Assembly (NCBI GenBank): GCA_049582065.1
Contig: JBAUTF010000004.1
Location: 1-9,706, forward strand
DNA length: 9,706 nt
DNA from: DATKSS01 sp049582065
GTDB lineage: Bacteria > Chloroflexota > Dormibacteria > Dormibacterales > Dormibacteraceae
Reading direction: 5' to 3'
Part shown: one piece after another, positions 1-6,150 of the stretch
Numbering within the stretch: the stretch's first letter is position 1
Layout: every line of letters starts with the position of its first letter
The notes under the pieces: generated by a model
What the model was told of the DNA's origin: nothing
The model's database searches: none
Seen by the model: the letters and a program-made list of their open reading frames with translations, nothing else
Translations under genes and position numbers: made by a program

Positions 1-1
1 C

Positions 2-124
2 CAGCCTGCGGGACTGCTCCAGTACACGGTGGCGGGAAAGGTGCAGTGGTTCCTGCCCGGGACCTCGCCATACCAGAGCACGCCACAGCCGCAGGGCGTC
101 GTGGTTCGGCGCACGAAGGCCTGA
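2..124 (+). CDS. 3' end of an unidentified protein gene (partial, 5' end outside window)
   Basis: An open frame enters from the left edge and stops at TGA 122-124, giving the last 40 residues of a protein ending in VVVRRTKA. Support for coding is the codon pattern: 34 of 40 codons end in G or C, as in the confident genes here, and the reading is not the antisense of a recognised gene. The fragment is rich in Gln, Pro and Gly (QPAGLLQYTVAG near the edge, then PYQSTPQPQG) with no motif I recognise and no membrane segment. It is convergent with the TetR gene, 44 bases separating the two stop codons; only a weak 5-bp inverted repeat (TCGGC/GCCGA) around 131-145 lies between them. No function is proposed. 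Confidence 0.5.
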   Translation, partial: QPAGLLQYTVAGKVQWFLPGTSPYQSTPQPQGVVVRRTKA

Positions 125-168
125 CCGAGCTCGGCCTCGAGCCGAACAGATCCTGCGTAGCTGACGTC

Positions 169-882
169 TTATCGTTGCCGGGCGGCGCGACCGCCCGTCC
201 GCGACCTCTGCTTGAGGTACTGGTGGGCCAGGCCTGCACTCAGGGCGTGCAGCCCCAGCTCGAACTGCCCCTCGCTGGCGACCTGCCCGAGTTCGTCGAG
301 TACTGCACCGGCGTTTGGAAAATCTGCCGGCGGCAGGTTGGCGAACTCCCGGCGCCAGCTTGCTTCGTACGCCGCTTGCGGCTGCCGGCGCGTCCGCGGA
401 ATCTCCCAGGCCACAAAGCCCGTGGTGTAGGTGAGGACGGCGTAGATGGCATGGACCCCGGCGGCGGCCGGCAGCCCGGCCTCGCCAAGGCGCCGGAGCA
501 GCGCCTCGACACCGCGGAGGATCCCCGGCCCGACCACCGCTTGCGACAGGAAGATGACGGGAAGGCTGGGGTGCTCGATCAGCGTCATGCGGAGACCTCG
601 GCCCCAGGAAACCAGGATGCCTTCGACGTCGTTGGTTGGTGGCCGAGTTGGCTTCAGATCGCGAAGGCCTGCCTGTGCGATGGCTTCCAGCAGGTCTTCC
701 TTGCCGTCGATATACCCATAGATCGTCATGACGCCGCACTCGAGGCGGCGCGCCAGGTTCAGCATCGTGAGCGCGTCCAGACCGTCACGATCGGCCAGCA
801 CGAGCGCAGCGTCGATGACCTGCTCCCGGGTCAACGAGCCACGCGGCCGGCGCGCGCGCCGCCTCTTGACAGCTCCCGGCAC
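169..882 (-). CDS. TetR-family transcriptional repressor (TetR_C-type C-terminal domain)
   Basis: 237-residue TetR-type one-component regulator. The N-terminal DNA-binding domain spans about residues 18-66: helix 1 LTREQVIDAALVLADRDG, then the helix-turn-helix TMLNLARRLECGVMTIYGYI followed by DGKEDLLEAI, the normal order for the family. The rest is the ligand-binding/dimerisation region; its length and phrases such as LRMTLIEHPSL and the TTGFVAWE segment fit the classical TetR C-terminal class, which binds small hydrophobic ligands, but the ligand cannot be read from sequence. The start is GTG at 882-880, with a -10-like TACCAT exactly 6 bases upstream and no good Shine-Dalgarno, so the mRNA is probably leaderless. 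It diverges from the CPBP protease gene across 49 bases containing an inverted repeat, so it most likely represses itself and that gene. The tail (KQRSRTGGRAARQR) is basic. Family assignment is firm; target and ligand are inferred. Confidence 0.93.
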   Translation of the reverse strand: MPGAVKRRRARRPRGSLTREQVIDAALVLADRDGLDALTMLNLARRLECGVMTIYGYIDGKEDLLEAIAQAGLRDLKPTRPPTNDVEGILVSWGRGLRMTLIEHPSLPVIFLSQAVVGPGILRGVEALLRRLGEAGLPAAAGVHAIYAVLTYTTGFVAWEIPRTRRQPQAAYEASWRREFANLPPADFPNAGAVLDELGQVASEGQFELGLHALSAGLAHQYLKQRSRTGGRAARQR

Positions 883-893
883 GAGAGTATGGT
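866..893 (+). promoter_or_regulatory. Sigma-70-type promoter of the CPBP protease gene
   Basis: A perfect -35 hexamer TTGACA (866-871) is followed after 16 bases by TATGGT (888-893), a 4/6 match to the -10 consensus. The -35 lies inside the beginning of the divergent TetR coding sequence. A transcript from here would start near 900 and carry a leader of about 30 bases containing the Shine-Dalgarno AGGAGGT at 918-924, 7 bases before the ATG at 932. Confidence 0.65.
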
Positions 894-907
894 ACTTCCT
901 ACCGTAC
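887..907. promoter_or_regulatory. Candidate TetR operator (inverted repeat over both promoters)
   Basis: Left arm GTATGGTA (887-894) and right arm TACCGTAC (900-907) are inverted repeats matching at 7 of 8 positions around a 5-base centre (CTTCC). A second symmetric element, CCGTACGG (902-909), overlaps the right arm. The repeat covers the -10 of the rightward CPBP promoter and the -10-like box of the leftward TetR promoter, so one bound dimer would block both. Position, size and symmetry are typical of autoregulatory TetR operators; binding is inferred. Confidence 0.55.
889..894 (-). promoter_or_regulatory. -10 element of a probably leaderless TetR transcript
   Basis: On the - strand TACCAT (TANNNT pattern) lies 6 bases before the GTG start at 882, placing the expected transcription start at or next to the start codon. 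No good -35 is visible. The only purine-rich stretch upstream (AGGAAG) sits 12 bases from the start, too far for a good ribosome site. The element overlaps the -10 of the opposing CPBP promoter and the operator arm. Confidence 0.5.
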
Positions 908-917
908 GGGATACGCT

Positions 918-924
918 AGGAGGT
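918..924 (+). promoter_or_regulatory. Strong Shine-Dalgarno of the CPBP gene
   Basis: AGGAGGT ends 7 bases before the ATG at 932, a near-perfect ribosome-binding site. It fixes the start of the CPBP gene and contrasts with several neighbours that have none. Confidence 0.8.
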
Positions 925-931
925 CGGGGTC

Positions 932-1906
932 ATGGGTGCACGTATCGAGGGCCGTGAGCCGGGTAGCCGGGAGACCGTTGCCGGTTCGCAGTCGCTGACT
1001 GACCGCGCGGGGCCCCAGAGGGAATTTACGAGTTTGATCGCGCGGTCAGTGCTCATCGTCTTCTGTCTTGTGGCGGCTCTGATGTACCGAGCGAGCGTCT
1101 CTCTCATTCCCGCAGGAATTCTCGAGGACGCTTTTGTCTTGGGACTCTCCGCGCTGTTCCTTGCTCTCGCCGTCCTCGCAAGAAGAGCACAGGACCTCAG
1201 GAAATTCTGGGAGATCCCATTTGCATTCTTCGTCTTTACAGTTGCCGGATTTTTCGGAGATGGGTCGATCAGCCCGCTGCAGCACTTCTTCGTCAGAGAT
1301 GTTCTGCGCCAGACGACGAGCAGCAACAATCCCCTCGCTTCCACCGTGCTGGGCACCGTCCTGGCTCAGCTGGTAGGCACCCTGCTCCTGGTGGTTCCGA
1401 TCATCTTCCTGACCAAGGCGTCCGGCATCGATTTGAGATCCATCTTCCTAGCGCGGCCAGGCAACTGGTGGGGTGTCCCTGTTGGGGTCGCGTGTTTTCT
1501 GATCATCTATTTCCTGGTTGCGAGAGGTCGAACCGCAGCCTTCTTCCCGACCCACGGTGTCGTCACCCTGTCACGCCTGCTCTCGTTGACGCCGGCTCTA
1601 ATTGTCCTGGTGCTCCTGAACGGATTCAGAGAGGAGCTTTGGTTCCGGGGGCTGTTCCTCAACAAGTACGCGACGTTTCTCAGCCCCCTTTCCTCCAACG
1701 TGCTCGCCGCAGTCATATTCACGTCGTTTCACGTGCAGGTCCACTACGCGGCAAGCATCCTGCCTTTCCTCGTTTACACCTTGATCAACGGGTTGATCCT
1801 GGGTTGGCTGATGCAAAAAACCAGGAGCATCCTCGCGCCCGCGATCTTCCATGCAGGCACCGACATCCCGATCTTCCTCGTCTATCTCACCTACTCTGCA
1901 CCGTAA
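932..1906 (+). CDS. CPBP-family intramembrane metalloprotease (CAAX protease / bacteriocin-processing type)
   Basis: 324-residue polytopic membrane protein of the CPBP (Abi) family, glutamic/metallo-type intramembrane proteases that include eukaryotic Rce1 and bacteriocin self-immunity proteins. The family motifs are present and in order: EELWFRG at residues 234-240 (EExxxR), FTSFH at 263-267 (FxxxH), and HAGTD at 307-311 (HxxxN/D). Hydrophobic segments lie at about 38-60, 65-85, 95-110, 135-160, 178-196, 215-230 and 255-305. The first about 30 residues are polar and probably cytosolic. The ATG at 932 has an excellent Shine-Dalgarno (AGGAGGT, 7-base spacer). The gene diverges from TetR across a candidate operator, suggesting repression by it. 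Its codon use differs from its neighbours: it contains six AGA arginine codons and visibly more A/T, hinting at acquisition from another genome. Substrate is unknown; roles in immunity, prenyl-protein processing or regulated proteolysis are all possible. Confidence 0.9.
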   Translation: MGARIEGREPGSRETVAGSQSLTDRAGPQREFTSLIARSVLIVFCLVAALMYRASVSLIPAGILEDAFVLGLSALFLALAVLARRAQDLRKFWEIPFAFFVFTVAGFFGDGSISPLQHFFVRDVLRQTTSSNNPLASTVLGTVLAQLVGTLLLVVPIIFLTKASGIDLRSIFLARPGNWWGVPVGVACFLIIYFLVARGRTAAFFPTHGVVTLSRLLSLTPALIVLVLLNGFREELWFRGLFLNKYATFLSPLSSNVLAAVIFTSFHVQVHYAASILPFLVYTLINGLILGWLMQKTRSILAPAIFHAGTDIPIFLVYLTYSAP

Positions 1907-1907
1907 C

Positions 1908-1929
1908 CCGACGGCGTGATCGCCGCCGG
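1908..1929 (+). terminator. GC-rich hairpin after the CPBP gene (weak terminator candidate)
   Basis: Two bases after the CPBP stop, CCGACGGCG and CGCCGCCGG can pair as a 9-bp stem with one A-C mismatch around a TGAT loop. There is no following T tract, so it is at best an attenuating or RNA-stabilising hairpin between this gene and the glycosylase gene 19 bases further on. Confidence 0.35.
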
Positions 1930-1947
1930 TTACCCTGATCGCTCCAC

Positions 1948-3057
1948 ATGACGAGCATCGCCGGCGCCCGGCTTCGCGCCCAGAGGCTCATCGGCCAACC
2001 GTTCGACGATGCAATTGAGGCTGTTCGCCGGATGGGCGCCGTGCAGGCGCAGGACTACCCGGCCGCCAAATGGGCGCTCGCGCAGCGGTTGGACGGGGTC
2101 ACCGACGCCGCCCTCGACCGCCTCTACGACCAGGGCGCCATCCTGCGCACCCACGTGCTGAGGCCCACATGGCACTTCGTGCTTCCGGAGGACATCCGAT
2201 GGCTGCTGGAGCTGACAGGTCCGAGGGTCTTCTCGGGGGTCGGTGGCCGGTGGCGCCGGCTCGAGATCGACCACGACGTGATCGCCCGCGCGCGGGCGGC
2301 CTGGCACGCGGAGCTGGCCGGTGGCAGGAGCATGACGCGCCCTGAGCTCGGCCGCATCCTCGCCGCGGCGGGCATCTCGCCTGAGGGCCAGCGGCTCCCG
2401 CATCTCGCGATGGCTCTCGAGCTCGAAGGCTTCCTGACCAGCGGTCCGCGGCGCGGCAAGGAGCTCACCTGGGCGCTGCTCGAAGAGCGGGCTCCGGCCG
2501 CCCGGTCGATGGAGCCGCAGGAGGCCCTGCGCGAGCTCACGCGCCGCTACTTCAGCAGTCACGGCCCGGCCCAGCTCCAGGACTTCGCATGGTGGTCAGG
2601 GCTGACGCTGGCCGACGCGCGCAGGGGAGTCGGGCTCGCCGGCGCCGGCCTTTCGAGCCGCTCGATCGACGGCAAGGATTACTGGCACGACCCTGAGCTC
2701 GACTGGCGATCGGCGGGTAAGCGCGCCGTGCACCTGCTGTCCAATTTCGACGAGTACACCGTGGGCTACACGGACCGCTCGGCCATGCTTCACGCGGACT
2801 ACCCCTTCCGGCCCGAGCTGTTCGCCTTCTCGAGCATCCTGTCGAACGTCGTCACCGCCGGCGGCGAGCTGCGCGGCGCCTGGCGGAGGGTCGCCACGCC
2901 CAAGGGCGTGCGCGTGGAGATCCGCCCGCTGGCTCCACTTTCGCCGGCCGTGCGCGCGGGCGTCGAAGAGGCCGGACGTCGGTTCGGCCGCTTCCTCGAA
3001 CGGCCGCTCGAGCTGGCCTGGATCCAACCCGACCGACCCGGATCCAGCCGCCTCTAG
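1948..3057 (+). CDS. Winged-helix DNA glycosylase of the AlkZ/YcaQ (HTH_42) family, QxQ type
   Basis: 369-residue protein of the HTH_42 (former DUF1006) family, whose characterised members AlkZ (Streptomyces) and YcaQ (E. coli) excise bulky alkylated bases and unhook interstrand crosslinks. Visible family blocks are GAVQAQDYPAAKWALAQR (residues 30-47), RTHVLRPTWHFV (67-78) and NFDEYTVGYTDR (266-277), and the length is normal. The proposed catalytic motif reads Q33-A-Q35, the QxQ form of AlkZ-like enzymes rather than the QxD form of YcaQ. The protein should be cytosolic and repair damaged DNA; the actual lesion cannot be predicted. The ATG at 1948 is the earliest possible in frame (TGA at 1936-1938). 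There is no Shine-Dalgarno; TACCCT at 1931-1936, 11 bases upstream, may be a -10 giving a very short leader. The next gene begins 10 bases after the stop. Family call is firm; enzymatic activity is inferred from the motif. Confidence 0.85.
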   Translation: MTSIAGARLRAQRLIGQPFDDAIEAVRRMGAVQAQDYPAAKWALAQRLDGVTDAALDRLYDQGAILRTHVLRPTWHFVLPEDIRWLLELTGPRVFSGVGGRWRRLEIDHDVIARARAAWHAELAGGRSMTRPELGRILAAAGISPEGQRLPHLAMALELEGFLTSGPRRGKELTWALLEERAPAARSMEPQEALRELTRRYFSSHGPAQLQDFAWWSGLTLADARRGVGLAGAGLSSRSIDGKDYWHDPELDWRSAGKRAVHLLSNFDEYTVGYTDRSAMLHADYPFRPELFAFSSILSNVVTAGGELRGAWRRVATPKGVRVEIRPLAPLSPAVRAGVEEAGRRFGRFLERPLELAWIQPDRPGSSRL

Positions 3058-3060
3058 ACT
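3055..3060 (+). promoter_or_regulatory. -10 element of a probably leaderless formamidase-family transcript
   Basis: TAGACT begins with the TAG stop codon of the glycosylase gene and ends 7 bases before the ATG at 3068. This is the same TANNNT spacing seen ahead of several other genes here. No Shine-Dalgarno is visible in the 10-base gap. The gene could be expressed from this site as well as by read-through from upstream. Confidence 0.45.
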
Positions 3061-3067
3061 CTCGTCG

Positions 3068-3994
3068 ATGACCGTCCACGAGCTGCTGCCGGGCAGGCGG
3101 ACCCTGCACGGTCACTTCTCCCCGGACCTGGAGCCGGTCCTGCGTGTCGAGCCCGGCGACACGATTCGGGCTTGCACCCTGCTTGCCTCCTGGGATGACG
3201 CCGGTTTCGACCGCGACCCCAGGCTCGACACCGGCCACGCGCTGCTCGGCCCGGTGTTCGTCGAAGGCTCCGAGCCGGGTGATTCGCTTTCAATCGAGAT
3301 CCTCGAGCTGCACCCGGCCCTCTCCGGGCGCACGGCGGCGGGAGGCGTCAGCAGTCCGGTCAACGACTACCTTGGGCTGACCGGCGGCGAGAGGCGAATC
3401 ACCGACTGGGGCATCGATCACGACGCGGGTGTCGCTCGCACGATGGAGTTCGAGGTCGACCTGCGGCCGTTCCTCGGAGTCATCGGAATGCCTCCGGCGG
3501 AGCCGGGCATCCACTCCACCATCCCTCCACGGCCCAGCGGAGGAAACATCGACTGCCGCGAGCTGGTCGCCGGCAGCACTCTGATTCTCCCCGTGGCCGT
3601 ACGAGGCGGTCTGCTGAGCTTTGGCGACGGTCACGCCGCCCAGGGTGACGGCGAGGTGAGCGGGACGGCGATCGAGTGCGCGATGGACACGGTGGAGTTG
3701 AAGGTGGGCCTTACCAAGGAAGCCCACCTCAAAGGCCCCGAGGCTCACACACCGGCAGGTTTCATGACGTTCGGATTCTCGGGCAGCCTCACCGATGCGA
3801 TGCTCATCGCGCTGGAGGCGATGATCAGCCGCCTGCAGTCGCACCTCGGGCTGGACCGCGCGCACGCGGCCGCGCTCGCCAGCGTCGCCGTCGACCTCCG
3901 GGTGACGCAGGTGGTGAACCAGGCCATGGGCGTGCACGCGCTGCTGCCGGCGGACCGTCTGCGGCGCAACGGCGAGGCGGTCGTGTTGCGGTGA
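3068..3994 (+). CDS. Acetamidase/formamidase-family amidohydrolase
   Basis: 308-residue member of the FmdA/AmdA family, which hydrolyses short-chain amides such as formamide and acetamide to ammonia and the acid. Family blocks occur in order: GPVFVEGSEPGD (residues 61-72), GGNIDCREL (158-166), the long glycine-rich block around LSFGDGHAAQGDGE (183-196) followed by SGTAIE, and the C-terminal LRVTQVVNQAMGVHALLP (277-294). Its length is that of the shorter bacterial members (about 300 residues). No signal peptide or membrane segment is seen, so it should be cytosolic. The ATG at 3068 follows the glycosylase gene by 10 bases without a Shine-Dalgarno, and TAGACT at 3055-3060 suggests a leaderless transcript. 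No amide permease or urease gene is nearby, so the physiological substrate is uncertain; some family members have unidentified substrates. Confidence 0.9.
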   Translation: MTVHELLPGRRTLHGHFSPDLEPVLRVEPGDTIRACTLLASWDDAGFDRDPRLDTGHALLGPVFVEGSEPGDSLSIEILELHPALSGRTAAGGVSSPVNDYLGLTGGERRITDWGIDHDAGVARTMEFEVDLRPFLGVIGMPPAEPGIHSTIPPRPSGGNIDCRELVAGSTLILPVAVRGGLLSFGDGHAAQGDGEVSGTAIECAMDTVELKVGLTKEAHLKGPEAHTPAGFMTFGFSGSLTDAMLIALEAMISRLQSHLGLDRAHAAALASVAVDLRVTQVVNQAMGVHALLPADRLRRNGEAVVLR

Positions 3995-4005
3995 TCGCAC
4001 CTGCC

Positions 4006-4032
4006 AGAGCGCTCTCGACCCAGGAAAGGGTC
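4006..4032. terminator. Small palindromes between convergent genes (possible bidirectional terminator)
   Basis: The 36-base gap between the formamidase and permease genes holds a perfect 10-bp palindrome AGAGCGCTCT (4006-4015) and a short hairpin GACCC/GGGTC with a 6-base loop (4017-4032) that overlaps the permease stop codon. Neither is followed by a T run on either strand, so termination is only a positional guess. Confidence 0.3.
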
Positions 4033-4876
4033 AGATTACGTCGCGCGCCCTCACCAGGATGGCGGACAGGGCCGCGACTCCGGCCAGCCACAGCGCCAGC
4101 ACGATGACGGCGTGGTCTGGGCCGACAGGTGGATTGGCCGCCGCCGCGGCGACTGCGCCGCTCGCCTTTCCAAACGAAGCCTGTAGGTAGCCGGCGTTGG
4201 CGATCGGGAACCACTCCTGGATCTGCTTGAACGTGTCGCCCAGGTTCACCAGCAGGCCGAACACGAGATTCTCGATCACAAGGACGTACGCGAGTCCAAG
4301 GCCGATCGCCATGGCCGATTGCCGGAACAGGGTTGCCAGGCCGAACCCAAGCACCGTCAGGAAGTAGAGGATCAACCACGCGGCGCCGACACCCTTCAAC
4401 AGGTCGACAACCGATGGCCACACCGCCGACTTAGCGTCGATCGTGGCGATAACGTAGCTCGCCGCAGCATCGGCGATGAATAGGCCCAAGGCCATGATCA
4501 GGGCGAGCACCGCAAGCGATGCCAGTTGGCCGGCCACGATAGAGATGCGTCCGGGAAGCTGCACCAGGGCGGTCTTGACCGTCGCCCACGAGTACTCGCT
4601 GCCCTGGGCCAGGACTCCGACGATCAAGGCGAAGATGCCGACGAGGCCGCTCGCGTTGGCCAGCGACTTCTTGATCACGGAATCCGGGTAAAGACCGGTC
4701 CGCAAGGCCGTGAGCTCGGCGCCGGCCCGGGCCGCACCCGCCGGTGGGTGGGTGGCAACGATGTACACCAGGATGTATTCGATCCCAACCGCGAGCACCA
4801 CCATCAGGCCGATGGTCACCCACAGCGCGCGGCGGCGGACCAGCTTGAACCACTCGGCTCGGACGGCGGCGATCAT
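4031..4876 (-). CDS. ABC-2-type transporter permease
   Basis: 281-residue integral membrane subunit of an ABC-2-type exporter. The N-terminus (MIAAVRAEWFKLVRRRALW) is the amphipathic, basic lead-in common to this family. Hydrophobic segments lie at about 17-40, 75-92, 112-135, 160-182, 186-211 and 255-275, consistent with six helices. Between helices 2 and 3 is QGSEYSWATVKTALVQLPGR (91-110), matching the conserved cytosolic stretch of the family (an E, then T-x-K, then a basic residue after a Pro). Its ATG shares one base with the stop codon of the ATPase gene (TGATG), so translation is coupled and the two form one transporter, probably as two ATPases plus two permeases. Substrate is unknown; the ATPase resembles BcrA-type exporters for peptide antibiotics or lipids. 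Confidence 0.88.
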   Translation of the reverse strand: MIAAVRAEWFKLVRRRALWVTIGLMVVLAVGIEYILVYIVATHPPAGAARAGAELTALRTGLYPDSVIKKSLANASGLVGIFALIVGVLAQGSEYSWATVKTALVQLPGRISIVAGQLASLAVLALIMALGLFIADAAASYVIATIDAKSAVWPSVVDLLKGVGAAWLILYFLTVLGFGLATLFRQSAMAIGLGLAYVLVIENLVFGLLVNLGDTFKQIQEWFPIANAGYLQASFGKASGAVAAAAANPPVGPDHAVIVLALWLAGVAALSAILVRARDVI

Positions 4877-5790
4877 CAGCTCCCACCCTCCGTGCCGGTC
4901 AATTCCATAAAGACGTCCTCGAGCGACCGCTCGGCGGGGCGCAGCTCGGTGACGTCGATCCCGCTCATGACCAGGCTCTTGACGATGCTTGCGGTCTGGC
5001 TCATCTCCACCTTCAGGCTGAAAGCGCCGTCGCGTATCGTCACGTGGTCGGCTCCAAACGCCTTCTCGAGGACGAGACGCGCCTGGTCTGCCGGCTGAGC
5101 GCGGACCACAAGCTCCGTCCCCCCGCGGATCTCCTCTATCGTCCCTTCCGCCACCAGCGCCCCTCGGCGGATGACCCCGATCCGCGAGCAGATCTGCTCG
5201 ACCTCGTTGAGCAGGTGGCTCGACAGCAGCACGGTTCGATCTCCCTTGCCCAGGTTCTTGATGAGATTGCGAAACTCGACCATGCCCTGCGGGTCGAGGC
5301 CGTTGGTCGGCTCGTCGAGGATGAGCAGCGCTGGAACCTTCAGCAGGGCGGCGGCGACTCCGAGCCTCTGTTTCATGCCGGTGGAGTACGTGGCGACAGC
5401 CCGGTGGGCGTGCTCGGTCATCACGACCTCGTCCAGGACCGCCGTGACCCTCGAGTCGGGAAGGCTGCAGTAACGTGCCAGCAGCCGCAGGTTGTCGCGC
5501 CCGGAGAGATATGGCCAGAAGGCCGGAGCCTCGATCATGGCGCCCACTTGCGCCAGCGACCGGGGCGAGCCTGGGGATCCGCCGGCGACCGTGGCATCGC
5601 CCGCGGTTGGCTTGATCAGGCCGGTGAGCATCCGCAGGAACGTGGTCTTGCCGGCGCCGTTGGGCCCGAGCAACCCGAACACCTCGCCCGCGCGAATGGT
5701 GAGGTTCAGCCCCTGGACCGCCAGGACGCCGCCCCCGTACTTTTTGGTCAAGCCGCGCGTCTCGACGAGGGTCGCGCTCCGCTCGAGCAC
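4876..5790 (-). CDS. ABC transporter ATP-binding protein (BcrA-like)
   Basis: Nucleotide-binding subunit partnered with the downstream permease. With the chosen start (304 residues) it shows Walker A GPNGAGKT (42-49), signature YSTGMKQR (135-142), Walker B LLILDEP (155-161) followed by TNGLDP, and the switch histidine in LLSSHLL (H192). The Q-loop position carries Glu in GAMIEAPAFWPYLSG, as in BcrA/lantibiotic-exporter ATPases. The C-terminal about 90 residues form the accessory domain ending in SLEDVFMELTG, typical of ABC-2 exporters. The longest frame begins at GTG 5817, but I prefer GTG 5790: it gives a normal N-terminus (LERSATLVETRGLTKKYGG) and has TAGCAT exactly 7 bases upstream with no Shine-Dalgarno at either start. 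The stop overlaps the permease ATG by one base. Substrate is not determinable; antimicrobial-peptide or lipid export is plausible. Confidence 0.9.
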   Translation of the reverse strand: MLERSATLVETRGLTKKYGGGVLAVQGLNLTIRAGEVFGLLGPNGAGKTTFLRMLTGLIKPTAGDATVAGGSPGSPRSLAQVGAMIEAPAFWPYLSGRDNLRLLARYCSLPDSRVTAVLDEVVMTEHAHRAVATYSTGMKQRLGVAAALLKVPALLILDEPTNGLDPQGMVEFRNLIKNLGKGDRTVLLSSHLLNEVEQICSRIGVIRRGALVAEGTIEEIRGGTELVVRAQPADQARLVLEKAFGADHVTIRDGAFSLKVEMSQTASIVKSLVMSGIDVTELRPAERSLEDVFMELTGTEGGS

Positions 5791-5797
5791 GCTCTCG

Positions 5798-5803
5798 ATG
5801 CTA
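5798..5803 (-). promoter_or_regulatory. -10 element of a probably leaderless ABC-transporter transcript
   Basis: TAGCAT on the - strand lies 7 bases before the GTG at 5790. If used, it initiates the ATPase-permease mRNA at the start codon and rules out the longer frame from 5817. No clear -35 is seen upstream. Confidence 0.45.
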
Positions 5804-5817
5804 TGAGAGCCGCTCAC

Positions 5818-6150
5818 CTCATCGGTCTCACGGGGTGGCGATCACTTCGACCCGGCGAGCGCCGCTACGAACAGCATCACTTGACCAAATTTACGTGCAG
5901 ATCAAGCGTGCCAATGAGGGCCGGATGGCCTGCCAACCCTGAGGCGATGGTCATGGGCGGCGGGAGGTCGGTCGGGGTGCGGCGTCGGTTTGGCATCGAC
6001 CGACGGCTCGCTGGTAGCGGGACCATAGGCCCTGGGCGCACGGGCGAGCGGGCTTTACCGTGGACTTCAGGTCAAGAGTTCCGCGGAGCCCATCGGGCCG
6101 GCCCGCCGCGGAGTGCGAAGTAAGTGGCAACGCCCGGGGAGGTGAGTTGG
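5818..6150. other. Gene-free divergent intergenic region with hairpins and a low-GC patch
   Basis: No credible gene lies between the ABC ATPase and the SPW gene; the open frame crossing it on the + strand is the antisense of the ATPase extended by chance. The region holds an A/T-rich patch (5880-5906) with TTGACC and the inverted repeat CTTGA/TCAAG, and a near-repeat of ATCACTT followed by GACC (5841-5852, 5876-5886). It also holds two mutually exclusive hairpins sharing one right arm: GTCGGTCG (5967-5974) with CGACCGAC (5997-6004), or CGTCGGT (5983-5989) with ACCGACG (5999-6005). It probably contains the SPW promoter and leader; I cannot place the promoter with confidence. Confidence 0.5.
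6138..6145 (+). promoter_or_regulatory. Shine-Dalgarno that fixes the SPW gene start
   Basis: GGAGGTGA lies 5 bases before the ATG at 6151. It selects that start over the in-frame GTG at 6124, which would put the ribosome site inside the coding sequence. Confidence 0.75.

Noticed and set aside
131..145. Inverted repeat TCGGC/GCCGA as a terminator between the left partial gene and TetR
   Set aside because: Only 5 bp of stem with no T run on either strand; such repeats are common by chance at this GC content.
46..957. Long + strand open frame of about 300 codons
   Set aside because: It is the antisense of the TetR gene, whose - strand translation has an unmistakable family helix-turn-helix; the + product has no recognisable motif and runs through both promoters and the operator.
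3290..4000. - strand open frame opposite the formamidase-like gene
   Set aside because: Antisense of a well-conserved family; no ribosome site and low-complexity Arg/His-rich product.
5790..5817. N-terminal nine-residue extension of the ABC ATPase from GTG 5817
   Set aside because: Neither a Shine-Dalgarno nor a TANNNT box is correctly placed for it, whereas GTG 5790 has TAGCAT at 7 bases and a normal family N-terminus.
5044..6123. Long + strand open frame of about 360 codons
   Set aside because: Mostly antisense to the ABC ATPase, which has all nucleotide-binding motifs; the extension past 5820 is a chance continuation in GC-rich DNA.
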